DNA of 64,000 nucleotides from Cycas panzhihuaensis (taxonomy: Eukaryota; Cycadophyta): NCBI GenBank assembly GCA_023213395.1, contig CM041465.1, forward strand, positions 68,269,741 to 68,333,740. Direction: 5' to 3'. Within the stretch, counting starts at the first letter, position 1. The number at the start of each line of letters is the position of its first letter. Positions 10,781-21,871 of this stretch are shown here, piece after piece. Both the position numbers and the translations under genes were made by a program. The notes beneath the pieces were generated by a model. That model had not been told where the DNA came from. It did no database searches and worked only from the letters and a program-made list of their open reading frames with translations.

Positions 10781-11615
10781 CTCTCGATTGTGATCTTTTG
10801 ACTCTTGTTTTCTTTCTTGACCTTGTTGTTGCCTTTGCTGTTGTCCCTGTTGCTTTCCCTTGCCTCTTCCATGACCTCTTCTTCCTCCGCGTGAAGATTA
10901 ACCTTGCTGTTTGGTGTAGTATACTTCCTCGTCCATGTCATCTTTAAAGGCTGCATTAGGAGTTGAATCTGAAAGTGGGAAGCTAGTAGTGAAGGTCTTG
11001 TCATGTTCAATAAACTTCTTAGCTAATGCTTCGAAGTTCGTGGTCTTGATGTGCGGATGACTGAAGATTTCCTAGCAGGTTCTTATAATCAGGAACATGC
11101 AGACTGGATTGAATTAGGAAGGCCCAAGTTATGCATTGGATCTTAAAATCCCTATCAATGGCCTGTTTAATGAGGCAAAGAGCATTGATGGTTTCATGTT
11201 CTCGCCCTTTCTGCATTCGCATCTTGTTCATCTTCAAGACCATATGAACAAACTCCAAGTCTGATCGAGTATCAAAGTTTCTTTTGAGGACTTCGAGGAC
11301 CTTGAAGGTAGTGTCGTGCTGCGTGTCATCGATCAGGTTGTGTAAGGAGTAATCTGTAACTAGCAGGATCCCTGCTCTGATCTTCTGGTCTTCAATGATC
11401 CATTGTTGCCGTTGCGGATTATGAGCAGGAGGAGCTGGAGGTGTGCCACCACTCTGCGGTGTGGTGTTGGTCGCAGGTACTATCAGGGTTCGCTCCAAGT
11501 GGTCCAGCCAGAGTCCCTCATACTTGGCTGCGTTTTTAACTCCCGTGAACCATAGATCCCAATTCTCCTTCTCTTTTAACTTACAATTCACATTCTGCTT
11601 GAAGTTGGTCGACAT
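10781..11615 (-). pseudogene. C4 gag with Gly/Gln/Arg-rich tail
   Basis: The ATG at 11615 starts MSTNFKQNVNCKLKEKENW. The open run to 11019 (198 codons) has the copia gag pattern: W-DLWFTGVKNAAKYEG near the N-terminus, a Pro/Gly-rich insert (SGGTPPAPPAHNPQ), then the helical core (HNLIDDTQHDTTFKVLEVLK, HMVLKMNKMRMQKG). In a shifted frame 10950-10800 encodes a basic Gly/Arg/Gln-rich stretch (RGGRRGHGRGKGKQQGQQQ) of the kind that binds RNA. I see no intact CCHC zinc knuckle. The protein differs from all the other gags in the window. Confidence 0.7.
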
Positions 11616-13727
11616 GGTGGTGTGAAAAGATGAATAAGAGTGATGTATATAAATGTGTAGGAAAATGCACTAAGTAGAAGAAGGTGGAGTCACTGACACT
11701 TGTGACAGGTCTATTTGACGCAGCAGGGAATAATGAAGTGATGCAATGTAAGATGTGGAAGCAAAGAGATCACAAGTAAGTATGTGATGTAAGTGATCTA
11801 ATCAAGATAAGTGAGAAGGCCTATATAGAAGCCGGCATGTGGGTGCACACAACTGATAACCAAAGTGATGTAGGATGTGTAACAAACCCAAACCTCTAAC
11901 TTGTATCCAAAGTAGGTGAGGTGTCGATGCTTAACGGGGCTTCTAGTATACGTAATTAATGGCCTTCACTCGCGATACCCACACCGTTCCTTGGTGATGA
12001 AATCCAAGTAAACGTGGAGCCCAGGTACTGCCGGTCCTCACCTAGTTCACCAATGAGCAGCGATATACTCTCCGAAGAGAAGTACATGCATGTCCCACGG
12101 CTATGACGGATATTGGCCCAGCTAAATTAATTATCTTGATTAAGGGTTTTCAGTTTTCCCGGATGGTTATCAGGATAATCCCTGATTGAAGTCCGTAGGT
12201 ATGGCTAACCTGTCCCTCCACCACTATACCGGTTATGACTAGACCCAGTATGAAACTCACCTCCCTTAGGGCCTGGACTTCGGTCAACCTTGTTCTGTTT
12301 CAACCAAGGCGAGTATGCGCACAAGTCAAGAACTGGCGGTATAAAGTCGTCGAAATGAGTTGATTTTAAGGAAAGTGCTCTTGTTCTCGAATGTCATGTA
12401 AAAATAATGGCCAGATGTAAATGCTCCACTTAAGTGTTGTTGCTGTGTCTAAGTGTAGTGATGACGTGTCCACCTAGTGCCCAAATGGCACTCTATGTGC
12501 CCAAGTGGAACTCAATGAAGTCTCCAAGTGCATGCAACCATTAAAATCATACACATGATGAGCCAAATCATCGGATATTGCTCCGATCCAGATGATTGGC
12601 TTTACAAAGGATTGAAGTACCTTGTTCTTTTTATAAAAGGGCCAAAATAGGCCTCTAAAAGCCACAAAGGCTATAAATGTCTTTAAAAAACCCCTTTTAC
12701 ATACAATTATTTTTTTAAATTTTTTTTTAAAGAAGGGAAAAAAAAAACTAAAAATTTGAGAAATACAATGTACGCTGAAAAATCAAATTTTCAGCAAACT
12801 AAGTTCTTTGTTAGGCGATCATCGTCTATTGTACCGCTATATGGCACAAATTTCAAAAAATTTTGAAAAAATTAAAATTTCAGTTGTTGGCCTTCACCTG
12901 CACTTTACAAATATACAAAAACTGTTGAAGACCCTTATCAAAAAGCAGCAAAAAGCCGGTTTAACTTCATGACCAAAATGTACTAGAAAACTTAAAAATT
13001 GTCATAACTTTTCAGTGGAGCGTCGGATTCATGTGAGACCTGTCCCAAATGATAGATCGGGACGAGGAGATCCAAAAACATGTATTACAGCAGAAAAAAA
13101 CTCCTCAAATTTTTCTAGAACTGAGATTTTTAAATTTCGAGAATGGCTGCAAAAATAGGCTGTTTGACCCCTTTAAACTCAAAATCTCGTGTCGCTCCAG
13201 TAGACAAAAGTGCTTAGGAGGCCAAGACGCACCTACTGGTGAAATTTCGTGCGATTTTAGGCACTTTGATTTTTAGCGTCTTCTTTGTCAGACGGAAATC
13301 CATCTGATCGTACCGCATCCGTCTGATTTGATTTTATACTTTAAAATCATCTCTAATCGATGAGAGTCACGATTTCTTCTTGACAACCTTGAAATCGACT
13401 TTTCTTGCAAAAAAGGGCCAAAAATAGGCCAAAATGCCAGATTTGGGGCTAAAAAAGATGGCTGAAAATTGCTATCGACTGAGCAATTCCTGTGCTCCTT
13501 TAGGCCTGCAAATAGGTTGCTTTTAAGCAACCACACTCCTTCCTCTTATCTGCAGAAATAAAATAGTACAACAATATATAATTTTGTACTAAAAATCTGT
13601 TATAAAAAGAGCTTTAAAAAATGGATTTAAAAAAAAAAATTCCAACTCTTCACTTCACATGAATGGTGAAGAAGAGGAGAACATAGCTTGCAATCTCCTT
13701 GCAAGTGTGGCACTAGGATCCACCCAA
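11616..13727 (-). other. C4 untranslated leader
   Basis: No supportable gene in 2.1 kb between primer site and gag. The part 11880-12400 is less AT-rich than its surroundings and could be structured. 12690-12760 is a T/A homopolymer-rich stretch. 12780-13560 is AT-rich with several short open runs that look accidental. Long leaders before gag are common in plant LTR elements. Confidence 0.55.
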
Positions 13728-13741
13728 TGGCTCTGATACCA
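13728..13741 (-). promoter_or_regulatory. C4 primer-binding site
   Basis: The plus strand reads TGGCTCTGATACCA, so the minus strand reads TGGTATCAGAGCCA, the initiator-Met-tRNA site. It lies two bases inside the LTR end at 13744. Confidence 0.9.
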
Positions 13742-13743
13742 CT

Positions 13744-14142
13744 TGTTGAGGGAATGGATCTAGGGATCTAGTGCACTAACACTACACAATGGCAAATAGT
13801 GGAGACAAGCAGAATGTACTCAACAAGAGAATGCTAATAGTTTGAGCTCAAAGAGGAGAAGTGTAGAATATCTTCACTCTCCATGTAATTTCAGCTTATA
13901 TAATGAGGATGCTCATTAGGGTTTGGAATTTGAGTTGTCCCTCCCAATGACATTCAAATGAGATTACATGAAATTACAATGAAATGAACTTTATGTCATT
14001 TCACTTAAGTGACTTAGGCATAGTCACCTTATCCTAAAGTTATAAATATAAAAGTGACTTTATCTAATTCTAACTTCATGAAATGACCATGTGACATTAA
14101 CATCGTCACACAAATGACATACTGGAGGCCTAGCCTCCAACA
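13744..14142 (-). repeat. C4 5' LTR (399 bp)
   Basis: The minus strand runs TGTTGGAGGC (from 14142) to CCCTCAACA (13744). The first bases form a self-contained palindrome, TGGAGGC/GCCTCCA (14123-14139). The boundary on the right is where C3 gag codons begin; on the left it is the PBS. Confidence 0.8.
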
Positions 14143-14660
14143 ATAAAGGTATTTACCAGATTGTCAAAGGTTTTTGGTAGCATGTTGAGGATTAGACGAA
14201 TAAGTTTGGTATCAAAAACAATTTCACCAACTGGAGCTAAGTTGTCTTTAATTTCAGTCATCTTGGTAATGAAGTCAAAAACAAACTGACCCCCCTTCAA
14301 ACAATTTTGATAGCGCTGGTCTCTTAATGACACAATTTTTGCTTCATTTTTTTAACTAAACAAGGCCTCCGGAATTTTCTAGTCTTCTATGGAAGATTTT
14401 GCTTTATTGACATGAGATAATAGAGAGTCTTTTACATAAAGCATGATTGCTCCATGTGCAATCTTGTCTCTCTCTTCCTAGCTTACAGGCTTAAGGGAAT
14501 CTGTAGGACCGAGTTTCTTTTCTGATTCTACTACAAGATCCCATGCATTTTTTGTAATAAGTAACCGTTTCATTTTTAATCTCTATGAATTGTAATTTTC
14601 TTCCGTCAATTTGTCTGAATCTCCCAAATAGAGAGTGGGGCCCTTTTTTGTAAATTAGAA
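14143..14660 (-). pseudogene. C3 gag, N-terminal and middle piece
   Basis: Minus-strand copia gag. The N-terminal motif FDKLTEENYNS lies near 14630 and is followed by a TAG where the family has Trp. The piece 14333-14143 is open and carries SLRDQRYQNCLKGGQFVFDF and LPKTFDNLVNTF, the usual gag core. At least four in-frame stops occur, several at expected Trp codons (NS-R, VS-E, ED-K). The C4 LTR begins immediately after the NTFI codons. Confidence 0.8.
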
Positions 14661-15112
14661 GAAAATAAAATAACAGAAGAATAACTTGACTCAAAGTTTA
14701 GGCCGTATGATTGTATGGCTGTATAGAAAAGTATGGATGTATAAATGAAAATGAAAATACCCTTAAATCAGATATTTTTTCAATGCTGATCTAAATCTGT
14801 AACTATTTTTTCAATCAAACTTGTATTTTGGTCAGAAATTGTTTCGAAAGCTTAAAAAACATAGGGCATGAAAATTGATTTTGGCTCTTTTCTCCTTAAA
14901 TTCTCAACAAAAATCTGCAAAGTAGTACTTGATAGAAAGCTTAAGAGAAAACAAAGAGATTGAGATAGGTACTAGACTTTGAAACTCAAAAATTCGAGAG
15001 AAATTTGCTCACAAAGCTCCAAACCTGCGTGTTTGATTTTTTATAGATCCCAGCTTGCAGAAGTAAAACTTGGAGATGCTGCTTTGAAGAAAGTTACTTG
15101 GCTTGAAGAGGC

Positions 15113-15455
15113 GTGTAACATAACCCCACCTTTCCTTAGCAAGTGGGAGCCACCAACAAGTAAGGATTAAGGAGTTTAGTAAGTTGTGTGTATGAACCGC
15201 TAAGCCGTCCAATAAGATGTAAGGCCGCTAGGGCCACCAATAGAATCATTAAGGATGAAGACCCTTACTTGCGTATTTAAAGGGTTAAATCACTTGTAAT
15301 GTTATTGAGTATGGTATATTGAAAGGAGAAAGTACTTCGGTACTCATTTTGGTGATTCATTTTATGTGATCTACTTGCGTACTCGTGTTATTTGGCTTCA
15401 ATTTTTTGCTAATTATCACTCCTACGAGCCCAAATTTCTGAGAAGGAACGGTCCA
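15113..15455 (+). repeat. G5 5' LTR
   Basis: 343 bp, TGTAACATAACCCC...GGTCCA. It contains the TATA-like GTATTTAAAGGG at about 15273. It differs from the 3' LTR mainly by a small deletion after GAAGACCCTT and scattered substitutions. Confidence 0.92.
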
Positions 15456-15457
15456 AA

Positions 15458-15470
15458 TGGTATCAGAGCT
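15458..15470 (+). promoter_or_regulatory. G5 primer-binding site
   Basis: TGGTATCAGAGCT two bases after the LTR, complementary to initiator Met tRNA, as is usual for plant chromoviruses. Confidence 0.92.
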
Positions 15471-15727
15471 GCGTTCGCGATCATGGGAAGCTGCTCGGAA
15501 TAGCAAATTTTTTTTTTTCCTGTATGATTGAGTACTCTCTCTACCTAGGTAGAGATTGAGGAAAGACCTTCACTCAGTACTCTCTCCAAGAAGATTGAGG
15601 AGCAGTGGCGGAGATGATTAGAGGTCGCTGGCGAGGGGAATTCGTCTTTCGGTGCATAAGCAATTTATTTCTTCTACATTCAATTCAATTTTTAAGCTTT
15701 CTTTTTCTGCATTGGGTTATATTCCAA

Positions 15728-15943
15728 GGGTAGATAACACCGCTGGGCAGCTACCCTTTGTGTCCCTTCCTGCCTCTCCCTTTCAGGTAGATAACACTAC
15801 TGGGCGGCTACCCAAGTAGTTAGGTAGAGACTCTGTGCTGGGGGTCTTTAAAGATCACAGGGATCTGTCGTTCTGGCTAAGCACATCATGGCTTTTTTGC
15901 CCCTTACGTGAAGGACTGGGGATAACACTCCTGAGCTAAGCCC
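15728..15943 (+). repeat. G5 leader: repeated hairpin motif
   Basis: The core GATAACAC recurs at 15728-15756, 15786-15813 and 15918-15943. Each copy is bounded by complementary ends (GGGTAG/CTACCC, GGTAG/CTACC, GGG/CCC), and the first has an inner GCTG/CAGC pair, so each could fold into a stem-loop. All three lie in the untranslated leader between PBS and gag. The rest of 15471-16751 shows no coding; 16266-16352 is a run of A/G-rich tracts. Confidence 0.6.
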
Positions 15944-16751
15944 TAGACAGAACCTGGCTACGGAAATGTGCCTCCATGTACCTTCAGGTATATAGGAGGA
16001 CCCTTTAGGATTCCAAAACCCTCCCTAGCGCAGGTAAACTATCGGCCGCTGAAGTTTTGCAGTGTAGTGGTTAGCAGTTAGCGCCACGAAGTTACCTGCC
16101 CTGAACTTCTACATTAGAAGTTTATTGGCAGGCCTATAAGACCAAGCACACCTCATTCTGTAGTGGGTAGGACACATCTGATCATTCTCTGCTTCCCCTG
16201 CCCCAATCTTAATTAAGATCACAAGCCACTGACTGCTTGAATTCAAAACTTGTCAGAACAATCAAGCCTTAGAAAAAAGAAAAGAAAAAAAAGAGAGAGT
16301 AAAGAACAAAAAAAAAAAAAAAGAGAGCAAAGAAGAGAAAAAAAAAAAAAAACTCCACTAGCCCTTGCTCACAGTGCAAAAAAATTACCCTTATATACCT
16401 CAATTCGATCAGCATATCGTAAGGGTCATTTTGCACTAGGTTAGTCTATACCCCCAATTTTCACTCTTTTTGTACTTGGGCCACTGGTGGGCCCCACCAC
16501 TCCAAACTCACCTTAAAACTCATACATCCCGTTTTGATAAGTCTTTTGTGCTCTTTCTAGTGGACTAAATATCTTGCTTATGTAATTTTGGGGTCAACAG
16601 GCTATAAACACCCCACATTCCCTTATTCACCCCTTCTTTCCCATATAGCAACTGCCTATTCTTATATCCCGTTCTTTCTTGATCTGTCCCACTTCGTTCT
16701 TTCCCTTCTTTCTACTTACTCTCGCTTCTTTAATCCCTTTCTTCAACTCCA

Positions 16752-17967
16752 ATGGCAAAAAATCAAACAGAAAAAAATTCTGAGTTGACCAATGACTTGT
16801 CTAACTTCAAAACAGAGGTCAACGATAGACTCAGTAGCATGCCTACCAAATCTGACCTGGATGACACCAAGAAAGAGATTCTTCGTCTGCTTCAGCAGTG
16901 GGTGCCACCTCAACCCCAAAGCATAGGAGCTTCTAACTCAATGGGCAACCAACCTCCTCCTTCTCCAGGAAGCAATGCATATACAAGAGGTTCTCCACCA
17001 AGACAGCCTTTTTTCCACCATAAGATCAACATTCCTACCTTTGATCCAGACGTGAATAGAGAGTGCACTCGAAGCTGGATTAATAAGTTAGAATCCTACT
17101 TCACTCTCAACCCGATGTCAGAAGAGGACCAACTCTTATACGCTTCCATTCACTTAGATGGTCGAGCTCACCATTGGTTTAACTGGTGGAAGCGGGAATA
17201 TCCCTCTCACCAAACTTGGTCCCATTTCACTAGTTGTTTCTTTGAACAATATGAAGATACATGGAGTCAATCGTTTTTCACACAACTCATCTGGCTTAAG
17301 CAGACATCAACTGTAGAAGCTTAACACGAATGAATTTCAAGCTTTATATAACCGCGCGCCACAAAGCCAAAACTTGGACAAACAAACAGTGCTCGATATT
17401 TATGTGGCAGGACTCCAAGACTGTATTCAGATGAGATTAAAGACAATGGCAATCTACTCCCTTAAGGAAGCTTTCAAGTGGGCCCGTGCAGTAGAAGCTA
17501 AGTTTGCAGCAGACAGACCCTCAACTATTCGACGGGATAACTCTTGGTCCTCACGCACTCGACAGGCAGACTTCCAGCGACCTCGACCTTGATTTGACGA
17601 TGCCTCTCGTCCTCAAGCTGACTTCACACGTCCTCGGCCACGACAGGATGATTCTCGACCATCTATTGATTGCCAGAATGAGGATACATCCACCAAAAGA
17701 GTCCAAATTTCTCAAGTTGAAGCACAACGTCGACTCGAGGCTAGCTTTTGTATGCAGTGCGCAGAAAAGTGGACTTCCGGGCATGGTCGTTTTTGCAAAG
17801 CACGATGTATGGTTTTTTCCATTGACCCATCCCTTTCACCCGATGATCCCTCTGACTCTGACTCCGACCAGGAGGCTGATGATGAAACCCATGATGATCC
17901 TGCACCAGACCCCCAACCCGAAGTATCTATATCCGCTGTCACTACCTCCTCCTGCCCTGAACCCCTA
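16752..17967 (+). pseudogene. G5 gag remnant
   Basis: The ATG at 16752 opens 190 codons: a helical N-terminus (ELTNDLSNFKTEVNDRLSS), a Pro-rich segment, then the gag core (PTFDPDVNRECTRSWINKLE, HLDGRAHHWFNWWKREYP), ending at TAA 17322. The sequence continues in frame +1 from 17374 (LDKQTVLDIYVAGLQDCIQM) with a TGA at 17590 where Arg is expected. A zinc-binding segment CMQCAEKWTSGHGRFC lies near 17750. It has the Cys-x2-Cys...His...Cys spacing of chromovirus gag rather than the standard CCHC. Confidence 0.88.
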
Positions 17968-18210
17968 AGAGTTAGAGGCATTCTTCGTAAGACTCCAATA
18001 TCTATCTTGATCGATGGTGGCGCATCAGTTAACTTCATTGATATTTCGATAGCCAGACAACTTAACCTATATATTTTCCCAAAAACTGGCTTCACATGTT
18101 CTCTACCAGGGTACCAAAAACTCCATTGTGCAGGTGTTATTAAAAACCTCAAGTCCAAATTGGCTCATACCTTTTGGTGTCAGACTTCTATGCCTTGTCA
18201 ATAGGAGGAT
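17968..18210 (+). pseudogene. G5 aspartic protease
   Basis: It continues in the gag frame. The active-site motif is ILIDGGASVNFID near 18005-18040, with DGG as in many plant Ty3 proteases. The frame ends at about 18204. RT follows in another frame with overlap, so a former frame shift or an indel separates them. It would cleave the gag-pol polyprotein in the virus-like particle. Confidence 0.85.
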
Positions 18211-19800
18211 CTGATGCCATCTTAAGGATTCAATGGTTGCAAACACTAGGGACCTATAGCACGAACAACTCGCCTACAAATCCATTCATTGCCTTCAAAG
18301 ACCACATGGGGCGAAATCACAAAATTTACGGAATGCAATCCCCCCCTAACCAAGTGGTCTCTCCTGGACGTATGAAACGCCATCTTCAATCTCACCTAGG
18401 GTATATAGTCTGCCTCAATAATATTCAAATCGAACCACAAATTCATCCTCACATCCAAGATGTCGTTACCCAATATGAACAAGTATTCGCCCCTCTGCCT
18501 GCCACTACCCCTCTCAACTGCGGTTTCTATCATACAATCGACCTCCAATCTAACCATGACCCCATCAGCCTTCGACCTTACCGTAACTCATACTTCCAAA
18601 AGAATGAAATCGAGAAACTCACAAATGAGCTCCTCGACATGGGCATAATCCAACCAAGTAAAAGCGCTTATGCAGTGACAATTGTCTTAGTTCGGAAGAA
18701 GGATGGCTCCTTTCGCCTCTGTGTTGACGATAGGGAATTAAATAAGATTACCATTAAAAATAAATTTTCCACCCCTCACATAGATGACATGCTAGACGAA
18801 ATCCATGGCGCAGCCATCGTTTCTAAGTTAGACCTCCAATTTGGTTACTACCAAATCCCAATTGCCCCACAAGATTGTCATAAGACAACATTTCGCACAC
18901 ATCATGGCCATTTTGAGTTTCGAGCAATGCCCTTTGGCCTTTGCAATGCCCTGGCAACCTTCCAAGCTCTCATGAATAAAATCTTTGGGCCCTACCTTCG
19001 AAAATTTGTCATAGTTTTCTTTGATGACATTCTTATTTATAGTGCTTGCCTGGATCCCCATATCCAACACTTAGAAATTGTTCTCCAAATATTGCAAAAC
19101 CACCAACTCTATGCAAAACTATCTAAGTGTGAGTTTGGACAATCAGAACTCAATATTTGGGTCACATCATATCATCAGAAGGGTACGCGTAGACCTTGAT
19201 AAAATATCGGTCATCACAACGTGGCCAACACCTACCACCCTTACCCAACTACGAGCATTTCTTGGGCTCACAGGGTTTTATCGACGCTTTGTGCGTAACT
19301 ATGCTACTCTTGCCACCCCATTAACCAACCTCCTTCGTAAAGAGGCTTTTCAATGGTCTCCCAAAGCAGATGCTGCCTTTTCCCACCTCAAGGTCGTAAT
19401 GACCTCCACTTCGGTCCTCATCACTCCTGATTTTAACCAACCCTTCCAACTTGAATGCGATGCTTCAGGGTTTGGTTTAGGCGCAATCCTAATGCAAGAC
19501 TCTCATCCCATTGCATTTGAAAGCCGAAAATTAAAAGATCACGAGCTTCATCTCTCTAGATATCAGAAAGAGATGAACGCTGTTCTCCATGCCATTGATA
19601 AATGGCGGCAATATCTCTTAGGCTCTAAGTTCACTTTTCTCATGGATCATCGTAGCCTCCATAATTTATTGACTCAGCCAGTCTTGTCTGAAGAACAAGC
19701 TAAGTGGGTTCATTGATTACAAGTCTTTGACTTCTCAATAGCATATAAAAAAGGCAAAGACAATATAGTGGCAGATGCCCTTTCACATCTTCATCCCGAT
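18211..19800 (+). pseudogene. G5 reverse transcriptase and RNase H remnant
   Basis: RT is open to 19199: the conserved VRKKDGSFRLCVDDRELNKI, SKLDLQFGYYQIPI, TTFRTHHGHFEFRAMPFGL and the catalytic FFDDILIYS (about 19015-19045) are all present. A frame shift near 19140-19200 precedes the thumb/connection (FLGLTGFYRRFVRNYA) and RNase H (FQLECDASGFGLGAIL, DHRSLHNLL), open to 19716. A TGA interrupts at 19714 in KWVH. The piece up to 19800 completes the RNase H C-terminus (KKGKDNIVADALS). Confidence 0.9.
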
Positions 19801-20860
19801 GACAATGTTCCTAGCCCAAGCCTCCATGCCATCAGCAACCCCCAACCACTTTGGCTTGACGAACTATGTGTTGAAAATCAAGCCTAGCCAGACTATCCTA
19901 ATTGGAAGGCAAAAGTTCTCACCCATAAAGGTTGGTCAACCTTCAACAATCACCTCCTCTACCACAATCGTATCTTTGTCCATCCCTCCTCCTCATTCAT
20001 CCCTAAAATCTTAACAGAATACCACTCGTCCCCTCTCGGCGGCCACTTTGGCTTCGATAAGACTTATCGACGGATTCGCGCAGATTTCTTTTGGCCCCAC
20101 ATGAAGACCACCATATTCACCTTCGTATTAGAATGTGACACCTGTCAACGAAATAAAGTAGAGACCAAACCTCTCCCTGGCCTTCTCCAACCATTAAATA
20201 TTTCTCAAGGCAAGTGGCAAGATATTGCCATGGACTTCATCACGAGCCTACCTCCATCTGTCGGGTTTGACTCCATTTGGGTAATCATTGATCGATTAAC
20301 CAAGTACTCGCACTTTCTCCCAATGCACACCTCATATTCATCCTCCCGTCTCGCTGACTTATATATCCAATTCATATTGCGCCTCCATGGCTTCCCATCA
20401 TCTATCGTTTGCGACCGAGACCCTAAGTTTACTAACTCCTTTTGGTAAGAACTCTTTAAGGCTGTTGGAACCTCATTTAACATGAGCTCTTCCTACCACT
20501 CACAAACATATGCCCAATCTGAGGTTCTAAACAAAACTTTAGAAACTTATCTACGGTGCTTTGCCTTAGAACACCAAGCTAAGTGGACCTCATGGCTTGC
20601 CTTGGCCGAGTATTGGTATAGCTCCTCCCATCATTCTGCCATTGGTATGTCCCCCTCTTTGGCTCTTTATGGCTACTGCCCACCTTCCCACCATACCCTA
20701 GCCACAAACTTTAGAACAGCTTATGTGCAACAAAAGCTTCAAGAAATGGATCAAATCTTGCATGCCCTTCGACAAAATCTAGCCACTGTCAGAAATTGAA
20801 TGAAGCAACTTGCAGATCGCCACTGATTCGATCGATCCTTTTATATTGGAGATCTAGTAT
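19801..20860 (+). pseudogene. G5 integrase remnant
   Basis: The HHCC zinc domain is at about 20020-20160 (GGHFGFDKTYRRIRADFFWP, CDTCQRNK). The catalytic core follows with DFITSLPPSVGFDSIWVIID (first Asp), SSIVCDRDPKFTNSFW then TAA where Gln is expected (second Asp), and SEVLNKTLETYLRC (Glu). The region 20482-20799 is open. Frame changes occur near 19900-20040. Confidence 0.88.
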
Positions 20861-21236
20861 ACCTTTGTCTCCAACCTTATAAGCAACAATCACTCAAGTC
20901 ACATCAAGGGCATAAACTAAGCCCCTGCTACTATGGCCCTTATAAGATCCTGCACAAAATTGGTGAAGTTGCTTATGCCCTTGAACTTACCCCAAACACT
21001 AATATCCATAATGTCTTCCATGTGTCCTGCTTAAAAAATTACCTTGGAGCTAAAGTTACACTCCACACAACCCTACCCATTCTCTCTGAAGAGCAAACTC
21101 TTACAATTCCTCCTGATAAAATCCTTGCCAGTCCCAAGTGCCGCCTTCGGAATCGCACTATTTCCAAACACTTGGTACAGTGGGTTGGTTGCGATGCAGA
21201 TGAAGCTACTTGGGAGCCGGACGAGTTCATCTAGCA
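20861..21236 (+). CDS. G5 integrase C-terminus with chromodomain
   Basis: The GPF/Y-like module (YYGPYKIL near 20930, then HKIGEVAYALELTP) leads into VFHVSCLKNYLG and a chromodomain at about 21130-21234: ISKHLVQWVGCDADEATWEPDEF, given here in part. The W-x(n)-E-ATWEP block is the diagnostic chromodomain end. In chromoviruses this domain can direct integration to marked heterochromatin, consistent with G5 sitting in a repeat nest. The open run from 21022 ends at TAG 21232. Confidence 0.88.
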
Positions 21237-21274
21237 ACATCCTCATCTCCAACGCTGCGGGGACTCAGCGTCTT

Positions 21275-21287
21275 AGAGGGGGGGACC
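21275..21287 (+). promoter_or_regulatory. G5 polypurine tract
   Basis: AGAGGGGGGGACC directly before the 3' LTR, the plus-strand primer site. No long inverted repeat frames it, in contrast to the copia elements here. Confidence 0.8.
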
Positions 21288-21625
21288 TGTAACATAACCC
21301 CACCTTTCCTTAGCAAGTGAGAGCCACCAACAAGTAAGGATTAAGGGGTTTAGTAAGTTATGTGTATGGACCGCTAAGCCGTCCAATAAGATGTAAGGCT
21401 GCTAGGGCCACCAATAGAATCATTAAGGATGAAGACCCTTGTGTATTTAAAGGGTTAAATCACTTGTAATGTTATTGAGTATGGTATCTTGAAAGGAGAA
21501 AGTACTTCGGTACTCATTTTGGTGATTCATATTCTGTGATCTGCTTGCGCACTCGTGTTATTTGGCTTCATTTTTTTGCTAATTATCACTCCTACGAGCC
21601 CAGATTTCTGAGAAGGAATGGTCCA
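21288..21625 (+). repeat. G5 3' LTR
   Basis: 338 bp, TGTAACATAACC...GGTCCA, homologous to 15113-15455. Confidence 0.92.
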
Positions 21626-21859
21626 AAGCACCCACATTGGTAAAATTTTGGCTTGATTTGAGAACTTTGAAAAATTGGTTGTATAACTTCGAACAAGTCT
21701 GTATGATTCTATATAATTTCGTTCGTACTCTTTTTCCTCACACAACAATTAATTTTCTTCAAAAAGATCTCAAGGGTATAATGCTTCTTTACTCAAATCT
21801 TCATCTTCTTTACAAAAAATTGTAGAAATGCAGTTACTTCTTCAAAAATGACAGAACTC

Positions 21860-21871
21860 GCTCTAATACCA
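21860..21871 (-). promoter_or_regulatory. C3 primer-binding site
   Basis: The plus strand reads GCTCTAATACCA, so the minus strand reads TGGTATTAGAGC, an initiator-Met site with one C-to-T change, directly next to the LTR end at 21872. Confidence 0.85.

Larger units (their letters stand above)
10781..14142 (-). mobile_element. C4: 3'-truncated copia-like element (minus)
   Basis: The 5' LTR (14142-13744), an initiator-Met PBS, a 2.1-kb leader and a gag frame (11615-11019) are present on the minus strand. There is no protease, integrase, RT or 3' LTR before C3 gag resumes near 10780. It inserted into C3 gag and later lost its 3' part, or was a gag-only element. The left boundary is fixed only to within tens of bases. 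Confidence 0.65.
15113..21625 (+). mobile_element. G5: Ty3 chromovirus with chromodomain
   Basis: LTRs 15113-15455 and 21288-21625 share TGTAACATAACC...GGTCCA ends. The order gag, protease, RT, RNase H, integrase, chromodomain is that of Ty3 chromoviruses. The flanking 5-mers AGGCG (15108-15112) and AAGCA (21626-21630) agree at three of five positions, compatible with a TSD that has acquired two transitions. It lies in the leader of C3. Stops and shifts occur throughout, but every domain is recognisable. Confidence 0.93.

Noticed and set aside
11880-12400. Possible structured RNA or rRNA-like segment in the C4 leader
   Set aside because: Composition differs from its surroundings, but I can match no conserved rRNA or other RNA motif.
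13728-13741. tRNA-like sequence at primer-binding sites
   Set aside because: Only the 12-14 bases complementary to a tRNA 3' end are present; there is no tRNA gene.
16266-16352. A/G-rich Lys/Arg-coding run before G5 gag
   Set aside because: Low-complexity purine tract in the leader; no start context or family match.
21270-21310. PPT hairpin for the Ty3 element G5
   Set aside because: No complementary arms beyond 4 bp; the feature seems limited to copia-type elements here.
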